Assembly (NCBI RefSeq): GCF_014635725.1
Contig: NZ_BMDJ01000012.1
Coordinates: forward strand, 1-64,000
Direction of reading: 5' to 3'
Source: Pedobacter mendelii
Lineage (GTDB): Bacteria > Bacteroidota > Bacteroidia > Sphingobacteriales > Sphingobacteriaceae
Length of the DNA stretch: 64,000 nucleotides
The translations under genes were made by a program, and so were the position numbers. How positions within the stretch are numbered: the stretch's first letter is position 1; the number at the start of each line of letters is the position of its first letter. This document shows positions 8,561-16,910 of this stretch, piece after piece. The notes under the pieces were generated by a model that was not told the origin of the DNA, did no database searches, and saw only the letters and a program-made list of their open reading frames with translations.

Positions 8561-8644
8561 GAAATACGCAGAATCTCCTGCAAAGAAGGCTAGATTAATC
8601 CTAGTTTTTCTTTCAGTTATTATTCCTGTATTTTTCTTAAGCAA

Positions 8645-8900
8645 TTAACATTTTACCAATAAAATCTTAAGGTGTTTGATAGTAATAGCATTGATTAACA
8701 GCATCTGGTGGTGATGAATTATTAATGTTGATAAGTACGGGATTTCTTTCAATTCTTGTAACCAATTGATAAACATACTTTTAGAAATGGGTGGTTTCCG
8801 CCTGTTAATCAGAGAAGTGGCTGGTTCGAACTTAGTATAATGTGTATGATAATCAATTAGTTATACCCAATCATTCCGAGGGAGGCTTTTTATTTGCGCA
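8645..8900 (-). pseudogene. possible LytTR DNA-binding domain remnant
   Basis: On the minus strand a frame running to a TAA at 8645-8647 reads DWV, a TAA, LIDYHTHYTKFEPATSL, INRRKPPISKSMFINWLQ, ELKEIPYLSTLIIHHH, QMLLINAITIKHLK. The spacing resembles a LytTR domain, especially the late segment (compare RIHxxxLINLxxIK). One in-frame stop (a likely CAA to TAA change) and no good start make it a pseudogene candidate. The similarity is by eye and weak. Confidence 0.3.
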
Positions 8901-9242
8901 AAATTTTCACGTTTGAAGTTTTACTTATTTTCTTTCAGGCAAATGGCTTTAATTTAGAAAGTCACAAGAGTTATTTAGATTTTAACTTTTAATTGTTGCA
9001 AAGAAATTAATAAGCAATTTGCACGGATTTTATTGACGGTTATACCTGCAAAAGCACTAACGTTCCTAAATTAGAATATGAATGATACAGTTGATTATAG
9101 ACCATACTTTTTAGAACAAAGCATCAGGGGATACATTTATTATTGCCTTCTCAAAGTTTCTTTAAAAAGAATGGCGAGAAAGTTTTCTCGGCTTAATGAA
9201 CTCGGTAAAAATAAAGTTGATGCATTTCGTTAATCATATAAG

Positions 9243-9773
9243 TTATTCCACATCTGAAATATATTTAATCAGATTGCCACTACGCATTATCGTTAATTTT
9301 GCTGAAAACGATTCATCAATTTCAATAAAATTTCGTAATATTCGTCCACCTTCATTTTCAAAAGGTTGCATTTCTATCACTTTGCCATCCCTTTTCAGCC
9401 ATAACTTTAACCTCAAGGCTATTTCATCATTTATAAAGATGGCTAAGTTATTATCATTAATTAGTTCAATTCTTAGGTTGGAAATGCCATCGAAACGCTC
9501 AGCAAAAGTGACTAATGATTTAGTAGAATCATAGTTCTCTGTGAGTGAATGACCAATTACCTCAAAAATTTTTTCTGTGTATATAGAATCGATATTAACT
9601 TTAACCTTACCGTAATTGCCCTTCATGGATATGATAATTATCGCTGGATCTTGCTCGTTCCTATGAATAAATATTTCGTTATCGATCGAGCAGTATAGTT
9701 CGGGGAAAGCATTTTTAATAATTTCACAGAGCTGCTCGCCTGAAAGATTTCTGGAATTTATAAATGTTTTCAT
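9243..9773 (-). CDS. hypothetical protein
   Basis: A 176-residue soluble protein of mixed alpha/beta character that I cannot assign. It has no signal peptide. Hydrophobic beta-like strands (AIIIISMKG, LRIELINDNNLAIFIND) alternate with charged loops, and no catalytic motif stands out. It is isolated, with non-coding DNA on both sides. Codon use looks ordinary for the region. Confidence 0.6.
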   Translation of the reverse strand: MKTFINSRNLSGEQLCEIIKNAFPELYCSIDNEIFIHRNEQDPAIIIISMKGNYGKVKVNIDSIYTEKIFEVIGHSLTENYDSTKSLVTFAERFDGISNLRIELINDNNLAIFINDEIALRLKLWLKRDGKVIEMQPFENEGGRILRNFIEIDESFSAKLTIMRSGNLIKYISDVE

Positions 9774-9884
9774 AAGTATATGAAATTATCTAGTAATATA
9801 CCTTAAAAAAACTGCTTAAATAGCATCAATTCAATTAATTTTTAAAGCATTCGAATTTAATGAAGATATAGTTTGGGATGAATT

Positions 9885-9901
9885 CCCCCCCCCCAAAAAA
9901 A
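9885..9901 (+). repeat. C10A7 homopolymer tract
   Basis: Ten C residues (9885-9894) are followed directly by seven A residues in otherwise AT-rich DNA. Tracts of this length are prone to slippage and to sequencing error. The tract is intergenic, ~110 bp upstream of the minus-strand gene 9243-9773 and ~45 bp before the Usp-like frame at 9940. Confidence 0.9.
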
Positions 9902-9939
9902 TCGTTACACACAAAATTTAATTTTAGATACCGTTCACA

Positions 9940-10158
9940 TTGTTTAAGGTGGAAATCGGTGCATATCTCCAAACATCAAAAGCAGCACACTTGAAAAATA
10001 AAGCTACTTCTTGTGCGTATTTTAAATTTATGGGTTCTTTGATAAAATACATTAATGCTGATATAATGATTCTGCACGTTAATGAGAATAGCGTAGATGA
10101 AATATTTAGAAAGCAAATCAGGCTTTTCTATATTATTAATGTACGAAATTTTGCCTGA
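9940..10158 (+). pseudogene. possible universal stress protein fragment
   Basis: A 72-codon frame includes SKAAH near its start and KYINADIMILHVNEN in the middle, which resembles the first strand and helix of UspA-type proteins (DFSxxA...; ADIxLLHV). The glycine-rich nucleotide loop and the rest of the fold are absent. It may be a degraded fragment, or chance. Confidence 0.25.
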
Positions 10159-10192
10159 ATTAACTTTAAAACCCTCGAAAAATTATTTTAAA

Positions 10193-10582
10193 TCAAATTT
10201 TTGAATTTAACGGTGATCGGATAGCTCTATTGACAGTTAAGAGAAATTTTGAAAAATCTAGTGGCTTCAGTAAAAAACTATCACCTTCGACACTAAAAGC
10301 AGCTAGTGCATGTTCAGAATATCCGGTTACGAAGAATATAAAATTTACATGAGCCCTAAGAGCCACAGCTACATCTAATCCAGATATTTCCATTTTAATG
10401 TCAAGAAAAAGAAAATCTATTTTTTCTTGCTTTTTAATCTCATGAACAGCAACCAATGGGTTCAGGTAACTTTCAGTGAGTTTCAACTTTGGTATCATTG
10501 CGATATAATCACTCAATATCTCAATTGAAATGGGATCATTATCTACAATTGCACACCTATATTTTTTTTCTGACAATTTCAT
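10193..10582 (-). CDS. stand-alone LytR-type response regulator receiver
   Basis: A 129-residue protein consisting only of a receiver domain. Acidic residues Asp14 and Asp16, phospho-acceptor Asp61 (FLDIKM), Thr86 (FVTGYSE) and Lys106 (LLKPL) are all present, so phosphorylation should be possible. The FVTGYSEHALAAF signature is that of receivers normally fused to a LytTR DNA-binding domain, but the protein ends after helix 5 with no output domain. It may act by protein contact or compete for phosphate, or it may be a truncated regulator. It is divergent from the hybrid kinase at 10988. Confidence 0.85.
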   Translation of the reverse strand: MKLSEKKYRCAIVDNDPISIEILSDYIAMIPKLKLTESYLNPLVAVHEIKKQEKIDFLFLDIKMEISGLDVAVALRAHVNFIFFVTGYSEHALAAFSVEGDSFLLKPLDFSKFLLTVNRAIRSPLNSKI

Positions 10583-10652
10583 CTTTTACAACACTAGAAC
10601 AATAAAAATAGTTTGAGTTAAAACATCTAGGAGTGTCTTAAAGCCAATGAAT

Positions 10653-10704
10653 GGAGATAAGATAGAAATGAATTTACTAAATAAATCGTTTCTATTTTAT
10701 CTCC
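10653..10704. repeat. 16-bp inverted repeat between divergent signalling genes
   Basis: Arms 10653-10668 (ggagataagatagaaa) and 10689-10704 pair with one mismatch around a 20-nt loop. It lies in the 405-bp gap between the divergent receiver gene and the CheB/CheR kinase gene. It may be an operator or RNA structure. Nothing else is recognised in this gap. Confidence 0.65.
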
Positions 10705-10987
10705 CCCTTGGAAACTTAACGGGTAAATTGACCAGAAAACAATGATGGATATCCCAGCACGTCTTCGATGTTATATCAGAAAAGCTTAAATCAATACTTT
10801 GGGATTGACTTAATAATTCTTTGCAGAAACTGTGTCACGATAGGATATCAGCAAAGAAATAAGAATGCATCAAAAGCGAATATTTACTAAATTGAATCTG
10901 CCATGTATTAATCAGTAAAAAGGAATTAATAACTTAATAAGATTACATTTGATAGAAATCCATTAGGTATTTCAAATACGGAAAGTC

Positions 10988-13900
10988 ATGGCTAAAATTA
11001 ATGAAAAACAGTACATTATAGCCATTGGTGCGTCTGCCGGTGGGTTGGAAGCAATTTCGGCTTTTTTTGATTATACGCCGCTTGATGCGGTATCTTACAT
11101 CATCATACAGCATCTGTCGTCAGATTTTAAAAGCCACATGGCCAACATATTAGCGCCCCATAGTAAGTTGCGGGTAATAGAGGCCGTCGAAAATGTGACG
11201 ATAAAACCCAATACAGTTTATCTTATTCCAAGTTCTAAATTTATGACCGTGGAAGATGGACGACTATTATTATCGGATAAAGCAGATCAGTCCCGGCCTT
11301 ATATGACCATTGATTATTTTTTTGCCTCCCTTGCTAAGGAGCGTGGGGATAAGGCGATAGGCATAATTCTCTCCGGAACCGGCAATGATGGCTCGAAAGG
11401 TATTTTAAATATTAAGGAAGCTGGAGGTATAGTTCTCGTTCAAGATCCAGATACGGCGAGCTTTAATGGAATGCCAATGGCTGCGCTAGCTACGGGTTGC
11501 TCAGATTTGATTCTATCTCCACAGGCTATGCCACAGGTGATAGAAGATTACGTAAAAGACGGAATGCTCGAATTGCTTGCTGATGGAAGGCCAGATGTTA
11601 TCAGTGAGGCTGAACTCTCAAAGATATTTGATTTGATCAAAGGAAATTTGCCGCTTGATTTTTCAGACTACAAAAGGCCCACTATTATCAGAAGAATCAA
11701 AAGGAGGATGGTTGAACATAACTTTAGCAAGATTGATCTATACCTTGATTTTCTAAAAAGCCACGCTAATGAGGTAAAGATACTAGCCAATGATTTTCTA
11801 ATTAGTGTAACCGCCTTTTTCCGGGATCCGGAAGCATTTAAGATGATTGAGGAAAAGATAATTCCCGATATGATAAACAGCAACAATACAAATGTGCTAA
11901 AAATATGGGTGGCTGGATGCGCTACCGGGGAAGAGGCATATACCCTTGCAATGTTGACAAAAGAATACTCGGTTGAGCACTCCAGCGATATTGAAATTAA
12001 GATATTCGCAACGGATATTAATAAAGCTGCTCTGGATACTGCATCTAAGGGTATTTATGATGTCACTATTGAGCAAACTGTTTCAAAGAAAAGACTAGAA
12101 CGATTTTTCACATGGGATGGTAAGAACTACAGAATAAAATCGGATATCAGAAAAATGCTAATCTTTGCGCAGCACGATCTTGTTAAAAACCCTCCATATT
12201 GTAATATAGATCTGATCAGCTGCCGGAACCTGCTCATTTATTTGAATGTCAGCTTACAAAAAAAGGTATTAGGCATGATGCACTTCGGGTTAAAAAAAGG
12301 TGGATACTTATTTCTAGGGCCGAGTGAAAATGCAGCAATCCTAAGAGAAGACTTTGATGAGATTAGTGCAAAATGGAATGTTCTGCAAAGCAATAAGGCC
12401 GGGCGGGCGGTTAAGTTCGATACCTTTTCATCTCATGTCATTGAGGGCGCGAAAACAACAACAATTGAGGTAAGTAAAAAAAGTGTTGTTCCAATTTCCA
12501 AATCAGCACTTGCTGATCAGATAAACAACGCTGTCTTTAAGGCATCAGGTTTTAACGGTGTTTGCACGGATGAAGATCTAACGGTCATTCAATCCTTTGG
12601 AGATACAACACCCTACCTCAAGAGCATAAATTTTAACCACAATCTTAACCAGCTGTTGCCCGAAACGATTTCTATTGCATTTAGAGCCGCTGCCCATAAG
12701 GCTTTAAAAATGGATGAAAAAGTGGTATTGAACAAAATCATTATCCCAAGCAAGGGCAGGTTTAAAGCTAAAACTGTCAATATTTTTATAACTCCATTTT
12801 TTATTGAAAAGTCTGAGGCAAGGTTACTTATAGTTGAGTTTAGCGAAAAGATATCAAAAATGGAAGAAAAAAATATCATCAATGTAGATGATATCAATGA
12901 GGTAACAAAGGAACACGTGATCAGTCTGGAACATGAAAACGCGGAATTAAAACAAAATCTCTCTGTTGCACATGAAAGCATAGCTTCTTCAAACGAAAAT
13001 ATGCAGTCATATAATGAAGAGTTGCAGTCTGCGAATGAAGAAATGCAGTCTGCGAATGAAGAAATGCAAAGTACGAACGAAGAGCTTCAATCTGTAAACG
13101 AGGAGCTCCAAACGATCAATAAAGACCATCATATGACCATTGATGAGCTAACGGATCTGAATGATGATTTAAACAACTATTTTCGAAGTAATACTAATGG
13201 ACAGTTATTCGTTGACCAGGACCTGTTGCTCAAAAGATATTCCCCAGGCGCGGTAAAGCATATCAATATCCGCGAGGGCGATATCGGACGCCCGTTGAGC
13301 AATATAACCACGAACATAAAGCTTGAGACATTGATCCAAGATATCAAGGATGTTATAAATGATGAAAAGCCAGTTACCAGGGAAGTGGAATCCAGAGATG
13401 GAAAAATTTATCAGGTGATGACGATGCCCTATCTTAAAAGAAACAGCAAGAAGGCCAATGGCGCAATCGTGAGTTTTTACGATATAACCGCATTAAAGAT
13501 ACTAGTCGATGAGCTGGACAAGAGCAATCAGAGTTTCCGAAGGATAAATGAAGACCTAAACAATTTCGTATATGGTGCTTCGCATGACCTCAATGCGCCC
13601 ATATTGAATATTGAAACGCTAATGGGGATGCTGAATAAGAAAATTGGTATTGATAACCCTGATGTAGTTAAGCTTTCGGGAATGATGAACCATTCATTAA
13701 ACAATTTTAAAGAAGTAATCAAAGAGTTAGGTAAGGTTGGCACGCTTGAATCTGAGTCGATGGATGAGACTGGGAAAGAAGATTTTATCAGTATATTTAA
13801 GGGTATTGAGGATGCAATCTCTGAGCGGATCAAAAAAGCCGAGGCGACCATTACAACGGATTTTCAGGAAGATAGTATCCGGTTTCCAAAAAAGAATTTG

Positions 13901-14212
13901 CGAAGTATATTGCTTAACCTGATTACTAATGCCATAAAATTTAGCTTCCCGAACCGAAAGCCAATTATACATATTGAAACAAAAAAAGTTGACGGTTTTA
14001 TTTTGTTGATAGTAACAGATAATGGAATTGGCATCAAACGAGAGCGGCTAAACTTTGTTTTTAAAATGTACCATAGAATAAATGAAGATATAGAAGGTCA
14101 GGGTATTGGCCTGTTTTTGTTACAAAAAATCATAAACGCATCAGGCGGCAAGATAGAGGTTGAAAGCGAGGTAGATAAGGGAAGCACCTTTAAGATATAT
14201 TTTAAAGCTTAA
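10988..14212 (+). CDS. CheB-CheR-PAS hybrid sensor histidine kinase
   Basis: A 1074-residue fusion protein. Residues ~8-190 are a CheB-type methylesterase with Ser16 (GASAGG), His42 (QHLS) and Asp134 (GTGNDGSKG). Residues ~205-470 are CheR: an alpha N-domain, then the SAM motif AGCATGEEAYTLAML near 308-325 and SCRNLLIYLN. A coiled coil at ~645-720 is built of NEELQSANEEMQSxNEE repeats. A PAS domain (~725-845) and a histidine kinase follow, with His866 (SHDLNAP), N box (NLITNAIKFS), DNGIGI and GQGIGLFLL. The CheB and CheR active residues look intact. No chemoreceptor is nearby and there is no receiver domain on the CheB, so the usual chemotaxis role is unlikely. The next gene, 5 bp on, is a receiver and likely partner. 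Confidence 0.95.
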   Translation: MAKINEKQYIIAIGASAGGLEAISAFFDYTPLDAVSYIIIQHLSSDFKSHMANILAPHSKLRVIEAVENVTIKPNTVYLIPSSKFMTVEDGRLLLSDKADQSRPYMTIDYFFASLAKERGDKAIGIILSGTGNDGSKGILNIKEAGGIVLVQDPDTASFNGMPMAALATGCSDLILSPQAMPQVIEDYVKDGMLELLADGRPDVISEAELSKIFDLIKGNLPLDFSDYKRPTIIRRIKRRMVEHNFSKIDLYLDFLKSHANEVKILANDFLISVTAFFRDPEAFKMIEEKIIPDMINSNNTNVLKIWVAGCATGEEAYTLAMLTKEYSVEHSSDIEIKIFATDINKAALDTASKGIYDVTIEQTVSKKRLERFFTWDGKNYRIKSDIRKMLIFAQHDLVKNPPYCNIDLISCRNLLIYLNVSLQKKVLGMMHFGLKKGGYLFLGPSENAAILREDFDEISAKWNVLQSNKAGRAVKFDTFSSHVIEGAKTTTIEVSKKSVVPISKSALADQINNAVFKASGFNGVCTDEDLTVIQSFGDTTPYLKSINFNHNLNQLLPETISIAFRAAAHKALKMDEKVVLNKIIIPSKGRFKAKTVNIFITPFFIEKSEARLLIVEFSEKISKMEEKNIINVDDINEVTKEHVISLEHENAELKQNLSVAHESIASSNENMQSYNEELQSANEEMQSANEEMQSTNEELQSVNEELQTINKDHHMTIDELTDLNDDLNNYFRSNTNGQLFVDQDLLLKRYSPGAVKHINIREGDIGRPLSNITTNIKLETLIQDIKDVINDEKPVTREVESRDGKIYQVMTMPYLKRNSKKANGAIVSFYDITALKILVDELDKSNQSFRRINEDLNNFVYGASHDLNAPILNIETLMGMLNKKIGIDNPDVVKLSGMMNHSLNNFKEVIKELGKVGTLESESMDETGKEDFISIFKGIEDAISERIKKAEATITTDFQEDSIRFPKKNLRSILLNLITNAIKFSFPNRKPIIHIETKKVDGFILLIVTDNGIGIKRERLNFVFKMYHRINEDIEGQGIGLFLLQKIINASGGKIEVESEVDKGSTFKIYFKA

Positions 14213-14217
14213 AACAG

Positions 14218-14601
14218 ATGGATAAAGTGAAACGGATACTAATTTTTGATGATGACCAGAGCATATCAGACATCATGAAACTCGTGATGGAGGAAAAGGG
14301 TTGGGAGGTTCTAAGTCTTAGTCAATGCAATGACGCGGTTTTTCAAATTAGGGCTTATCAGCCAAAAATCATTATGATGGACAATAACATACCGGACTAT
14401 GGTGGGGTCTTTGCCGCTAAGGATATTAAACAGCAGATTGACCTTAGGCATATCCCCCTTATCTATTTTACTGGGCATTATGACATTAAAATGCTTTCAG
14501 AAGAGGCTGGTGCTGATGCCTATCTTTCCAAGCCCTTTGACCTGGATCAACTCGATGAGTTGATAGAGTCTTTAAGTCCCCAAGACAGAAAAGGGATCTA
14601 A
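14218..14601 (+). CDS. response regulator receiver
   Basis: A 127-residue single-domain receiver. Asp11-13, phospho-acceptor Asp55 (IIMMDNNIP), Thr85 (YFTGH) and Lys105 (LSKPF) are present. It has no output domain. It begins 5 bp after the hybrid kinase stop, so it is co-transcribed with it and is the obvious phosphoryl acceptor for the kinase His866. Such pairs commonly signal through phosphorelay or protein contact; the downstream target is not visible. Confidence 0.92.
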   Translation: MDKVKRILIFDDDQSISDIMKLVMEEKGWEVLSLSQCNDAVFQIRAYQPKIIMMDNNIPDYGGVFAAKDIKQQIDLRHIPLIYFTGHYDIKMLSEEAGADAYLSKPFDLDQLDELIESLSPQDRKGI

Positions 14602-14633
14602 TTTAAGCTTGGTTTCTTAAATTTAATGAAAAG

Positions 14634-14741
14634 ATAGTTGGACAAACCAATCTAATTGACCTCTTTCCGCCGAATTAATAACAATCAGACAATCAAAAAT
14701 TTACAATAATTTATGGGGGTCAATCTCCTTTGGTTTATCCA
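14634..14741. repeat. IS21-like end mosaic / insertion scar
   Basis: The reverse strand of 14643-14676 (TTAATTCGGCGGAAAGAGG then TTAGATTGG) aligns with 60-95 (attaactcggctaagg... ttagattgg), and its continuation tttgtccaacta resembles 119-130. At 14714-14740 the plus strand reads GGGGTCAATCTCC then ggtttatccaa, matching GGGGTCAATTTGAAGCGG then tttatccac at 100-126. The two copies are inverted relative to each other. I read this as a scar of the same IS21-type element as at the left edge. Confidence 0.45.
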
Positions 14742-14894
14742 ATTTGCTGGCTTTGTGGTCAGCATCGCACTGACCAGTTTGTTCATTTTATCGAATTCTG
14801 TTTTCATATCCAGCTCGTCTGCAATCTGTTTTGCTTTATCCCGAAAGCTGTTAAGACCTTCCTCTCCCTTATTGCTTGTTTTGCTCATCAACAC
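14685..14894 (-). CDS. small hypothetical protein, C-terminus probably replaced by insertion scar
   Basis: A 69-residue frame: the first ~50 residues (TSNKGEEGLNSFRDKAKQIA, then DELDMKTEFDKMNKLVSAML) are charged and helical like a real small protein. The last ~20 codons (WINQRRLTP onwards) are read from the IS21-like repeat at 14714-14740. An in-frame ATG 6 bp in is an alternative start. The original C-terminus was probably lost. The family is not recognised. Confidence 0.4.
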   Translation of the reverse strand: MLMSKTSNKGEEGLNSFRDKAKQIADELDMKTEFDKMNKLVSAMLTTKPANWINQRRLTPINYCKFLIV

Positions 14895-14996
14895 ATTAAC
14901 CCCTAAGTTTCATAATTAGTATTTATATAAACAATTTGCCCTATCTGATGTTAAAATATTAAGTAATTTTAAGAATCGTTAGAATATTAGGTTCAT

Positions 14997-15182
14997 TTAT
15001 CGCTCAGCTATCAATAGCACACCTATTATTATGCATAAAAAACTTACCCAATTACAGTCCAAGGCCATCTGCCAAAATGATATTTCCTCTTCCTGGCTTT
15101 GCCTATCTGATTTAACAATTGTATATGCTGGACAGTATGCTTTGATATCATTGTTTATCTTCAGCAGGGAATTATTGAACAA
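14997..15182 (-). CDS. possible small membrane protein
   Basis: A 61-residue frame with a hydrophilic N-terminal half and one C-terminal membrane segment (WVSFLCIIIGVLLIA) ending in ER. A competing plus-strand frame covers 15031-15351. Neither has family support. I prefer the minus-strand frame because a single tail anchor is a sensible protein layout, but both may be chance. The rest of 14895-15335 shows nothing else. Confidence 0.3.
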   Translation of the reverse strand: MFNNSLLKINNDIKAYCPAYTIVKSDRQSQEEEISFWQMALDCNWVSFLCIIIGVLLIAER

Positions 15183-15335
15183 CCATTACAATGGTGCAAT
15201 ATTCCTGAGCGTTTTATGTTTATGGGTGCTACGGATGGCCGATTTCCCCTATAGAATTTCTGAACTTGGAGGTGTACGCCTGATCGTGCAGATGGGAAAA
15301 CACACTAAAATTTTAACAAAAAAAAATAAAAAAAT

Positions 15336-16265
15336 ATGGATATTGACTTAAATAAAGCTTACAACCTCATTAGTTCTAAACTAACCTTGTGGCTCAGGGA
15401 ATTCATCAGATTGTTACCAAACATTGCCCTTGCCGCCTTCATATTAGTGGTTGGCTTTTTTATAGCAAAATACATCAGAAAATTTATTCATAAAATGATT
15501 AAGCGAGTAATTCATAATGAAACGCTCGACAGTCTCTTTAGCTCACTTATCTATATCTTTCTTTTAGGTATCATCATCTTTATCGCCTTGAGTGTTCTTC
15601 AACTGGATAAGGCAGTAACTTCAATTTTGGCAGGCGCAGGGATCTTAGGATTAGCCCTGGCATTCGCTTTTCAGGATATAGCGGCAAATTTCATGTCTGG
15701 TATTTTCTTGTCTATCAGGAAACCATTAAAGCTTGGAGATGTGGTTAAAATTAAGGAATACATGGGTACTGTCGAAGAAATTAACTTAAGGGATACTGTG
15801 ATAAAAACATATCAGGGGCAAATGGTTATCATGCCCAATAAGGATGTTTTCCAGAATCCTATAGAAAATTACACTTTACTTGGTAAGAGACGCGTTGACC
15901 TGGTTGTTGGCGTATCTTATGGAGACGATTTGGATAAGGTTAAGTTAATTACATTGGAAGCAGTTAAGGATATCCCCGGATTAGCTGAAGATGAATCCAT
16001 AACAATGTTCTATACCGATTTTGCAGACAGTTCGATCAATTATGTTATTCGCTTATGGATAAATATATCTGAAAAAGTTAATTTTCTTGAAGTTAAAAGT
16101 CAGGCTATTATGAAAATAAAAAAGGCATATGATGCGAATGATATCATGATACCGTTCCCAATCCGAACGATGGATTTTGGTATAAAAGGAGGGATACCCT
16201 TTTCTGAGGCTTATAGTTCGCAGGTAAAAAAACCCATAATCCCTGATGAAAAGACATTAGATTAG
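15336..16265 (+). CDS. MscS-family mechanosensitive channel
   Basis: A 309-residue small-conductance mechanosensitive channel of the inner membrane, which would open under hypo-osmotic shock to release solutes. Three membrane segments are visible: LPNIALAAFILVVGFFIAKY, LIYIFLLGIIIFIALSVL, and the pore helix region with AGAGILGLALAFAFQDIAAN and FMSGIF, which is the Gly/Ala-rich TM3 of MscS. The beta domain (LGDVVKIKEYMGTVEEI, then MPNKDVFQNPI) and the C-terminal alpha/beta domain follow. Length is normal for the short MscS type. Orientation and spacing suggest it is a single-gene unit. Confidence 0.93.
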   Translation: MDIDLNKAYNLISSKLTLWLREFIRLLPNIALAAFILVVGFFIAKYIRKFIHKMIKRVIHNETLDSLFSSLIYIFLLGIIIFIALSVLQLDKAVTSILAGAGILGLALAFAFQDIAANFMSGIFLSIRKPLKLGDVVKIKEYMGTVEEINLRDTVIKTYQGQMVIMPNKDVFQNPIENYTLLGKRRVDLVVGVSYGDDLDKVKLITLEAVKDIPGLAEDESITMFYTDFADSSINYVIRLWINISEKVNFLEVKSQAIMKIKKAYDANDIMIPFPIRTMDFGIKGGIPFSEAYSSQVKKPIIPDEKTLD

Positions 16266-16405
16266 AAAGTTCTTGCTCAAATAGTGTTTTGTAGTTTTTT
16301 CAATATCAAACTTCTGTTTGTTGCGTACTTGTTGCCGGATATGCTATCGGCTTTTTTATCATTGCCGCCTCTGGTCTTTCACGTTTACCTATAATTAAAC
16401 CTATG

Positions 16406-16602
16406 TTATTTGTTAATTCTTAATCTGGATGTGAAACCAATTCGCCTGGATGCCCAAAAAGTATATGCTATGAGTAGCAGGAGTAATAAAAGCAGTGTAA
16501 GTATAACGGCTGTATAAAAGAGGAGCAATAAATGGAATGACTTTACCCTCCTGCGCAGGTTATCATTCTCTTTTTTTTGATGATGCTAATGGTTTGTTTC
16601 AT
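16406..16602 (-). pseudogene. small single-pass membrane protein, frameshifted at an A8 tract
   Basis: On the minus strand an ATG at 16602 reads MKQTISIIKKK up to eight A residues (T8 at 16571-16578). Beyond it a different frame continues as ENDNLRRRVKSFHLLLLFYT, AVILTLLLLLLLIAYTFWAS, RRIGFTSRLRINK and a stop at 16406-16408. One added base in the A-run (or two removed) joins the two halves into a ~65-residue protein with one membrane helix. It could be a sequencing error, a phase-variable gene or a pseudogene. Confidence 0.4.
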
Positions 16603-16910
16603 ACCCTTAATTTTGAATCATATAGCCAAAACCATTCCTGTAAAGTTATAATTATGTAAGGTTTTGATAATCAATTTATTGTTTGTGTTTTTTTTAGCAA
16701 CTGAAAATTTTTTATTATGGAGTGGTTATTTTCAAGATGACTGTATTCATTATGTTGGACTTATATTGAACTTACGGTTGATAATCTAAGAAAGGATAAA
16801 AAGATGAAGCAATCCCAATGCCATTAAGTTAAGGGATTTGAAAGATACTCACAGTTAAAGAACCGGGATAATTCCGGTTCTTTAAGCCTTCGAAAACTAA
16901 AAACTGTGGG
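16603..16910. other. non-coding stretch
   Basis: About 310 bp of AT-rich DNA before the 16911 gene. Just before that gene is an imperfect hairpin (gaaccgggataattccggttc, 16860-16880), which is a good candidate for a leader structure or a terminator. Nothing else is supported. Confidence 0.4.

Noticed and set aside
8820..8836. ggttcgaac considered as a tRNA T-loop
   Set aside because: No acceptor, D or anticodon stems can be drawn around it.
12613..12981. 122-codon minus-strand frame inside the hybrid kinase gene
   Set aside because: Antisense to well-conserved kinase coding sequence; no independent evidence.
13000..13110. Direct repeats in the kinase gene
   Set aside because: They encode the NEELQS-type coiled coil, a normal feature of this protein class, not a mobile or regulatory repeat.
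15031..15351. 106-codon plus-strand frame before mscS
   Set aside because: Overlaps the mscS start, has no family match and a lysine-rich tail from AT-rich leader DNA.
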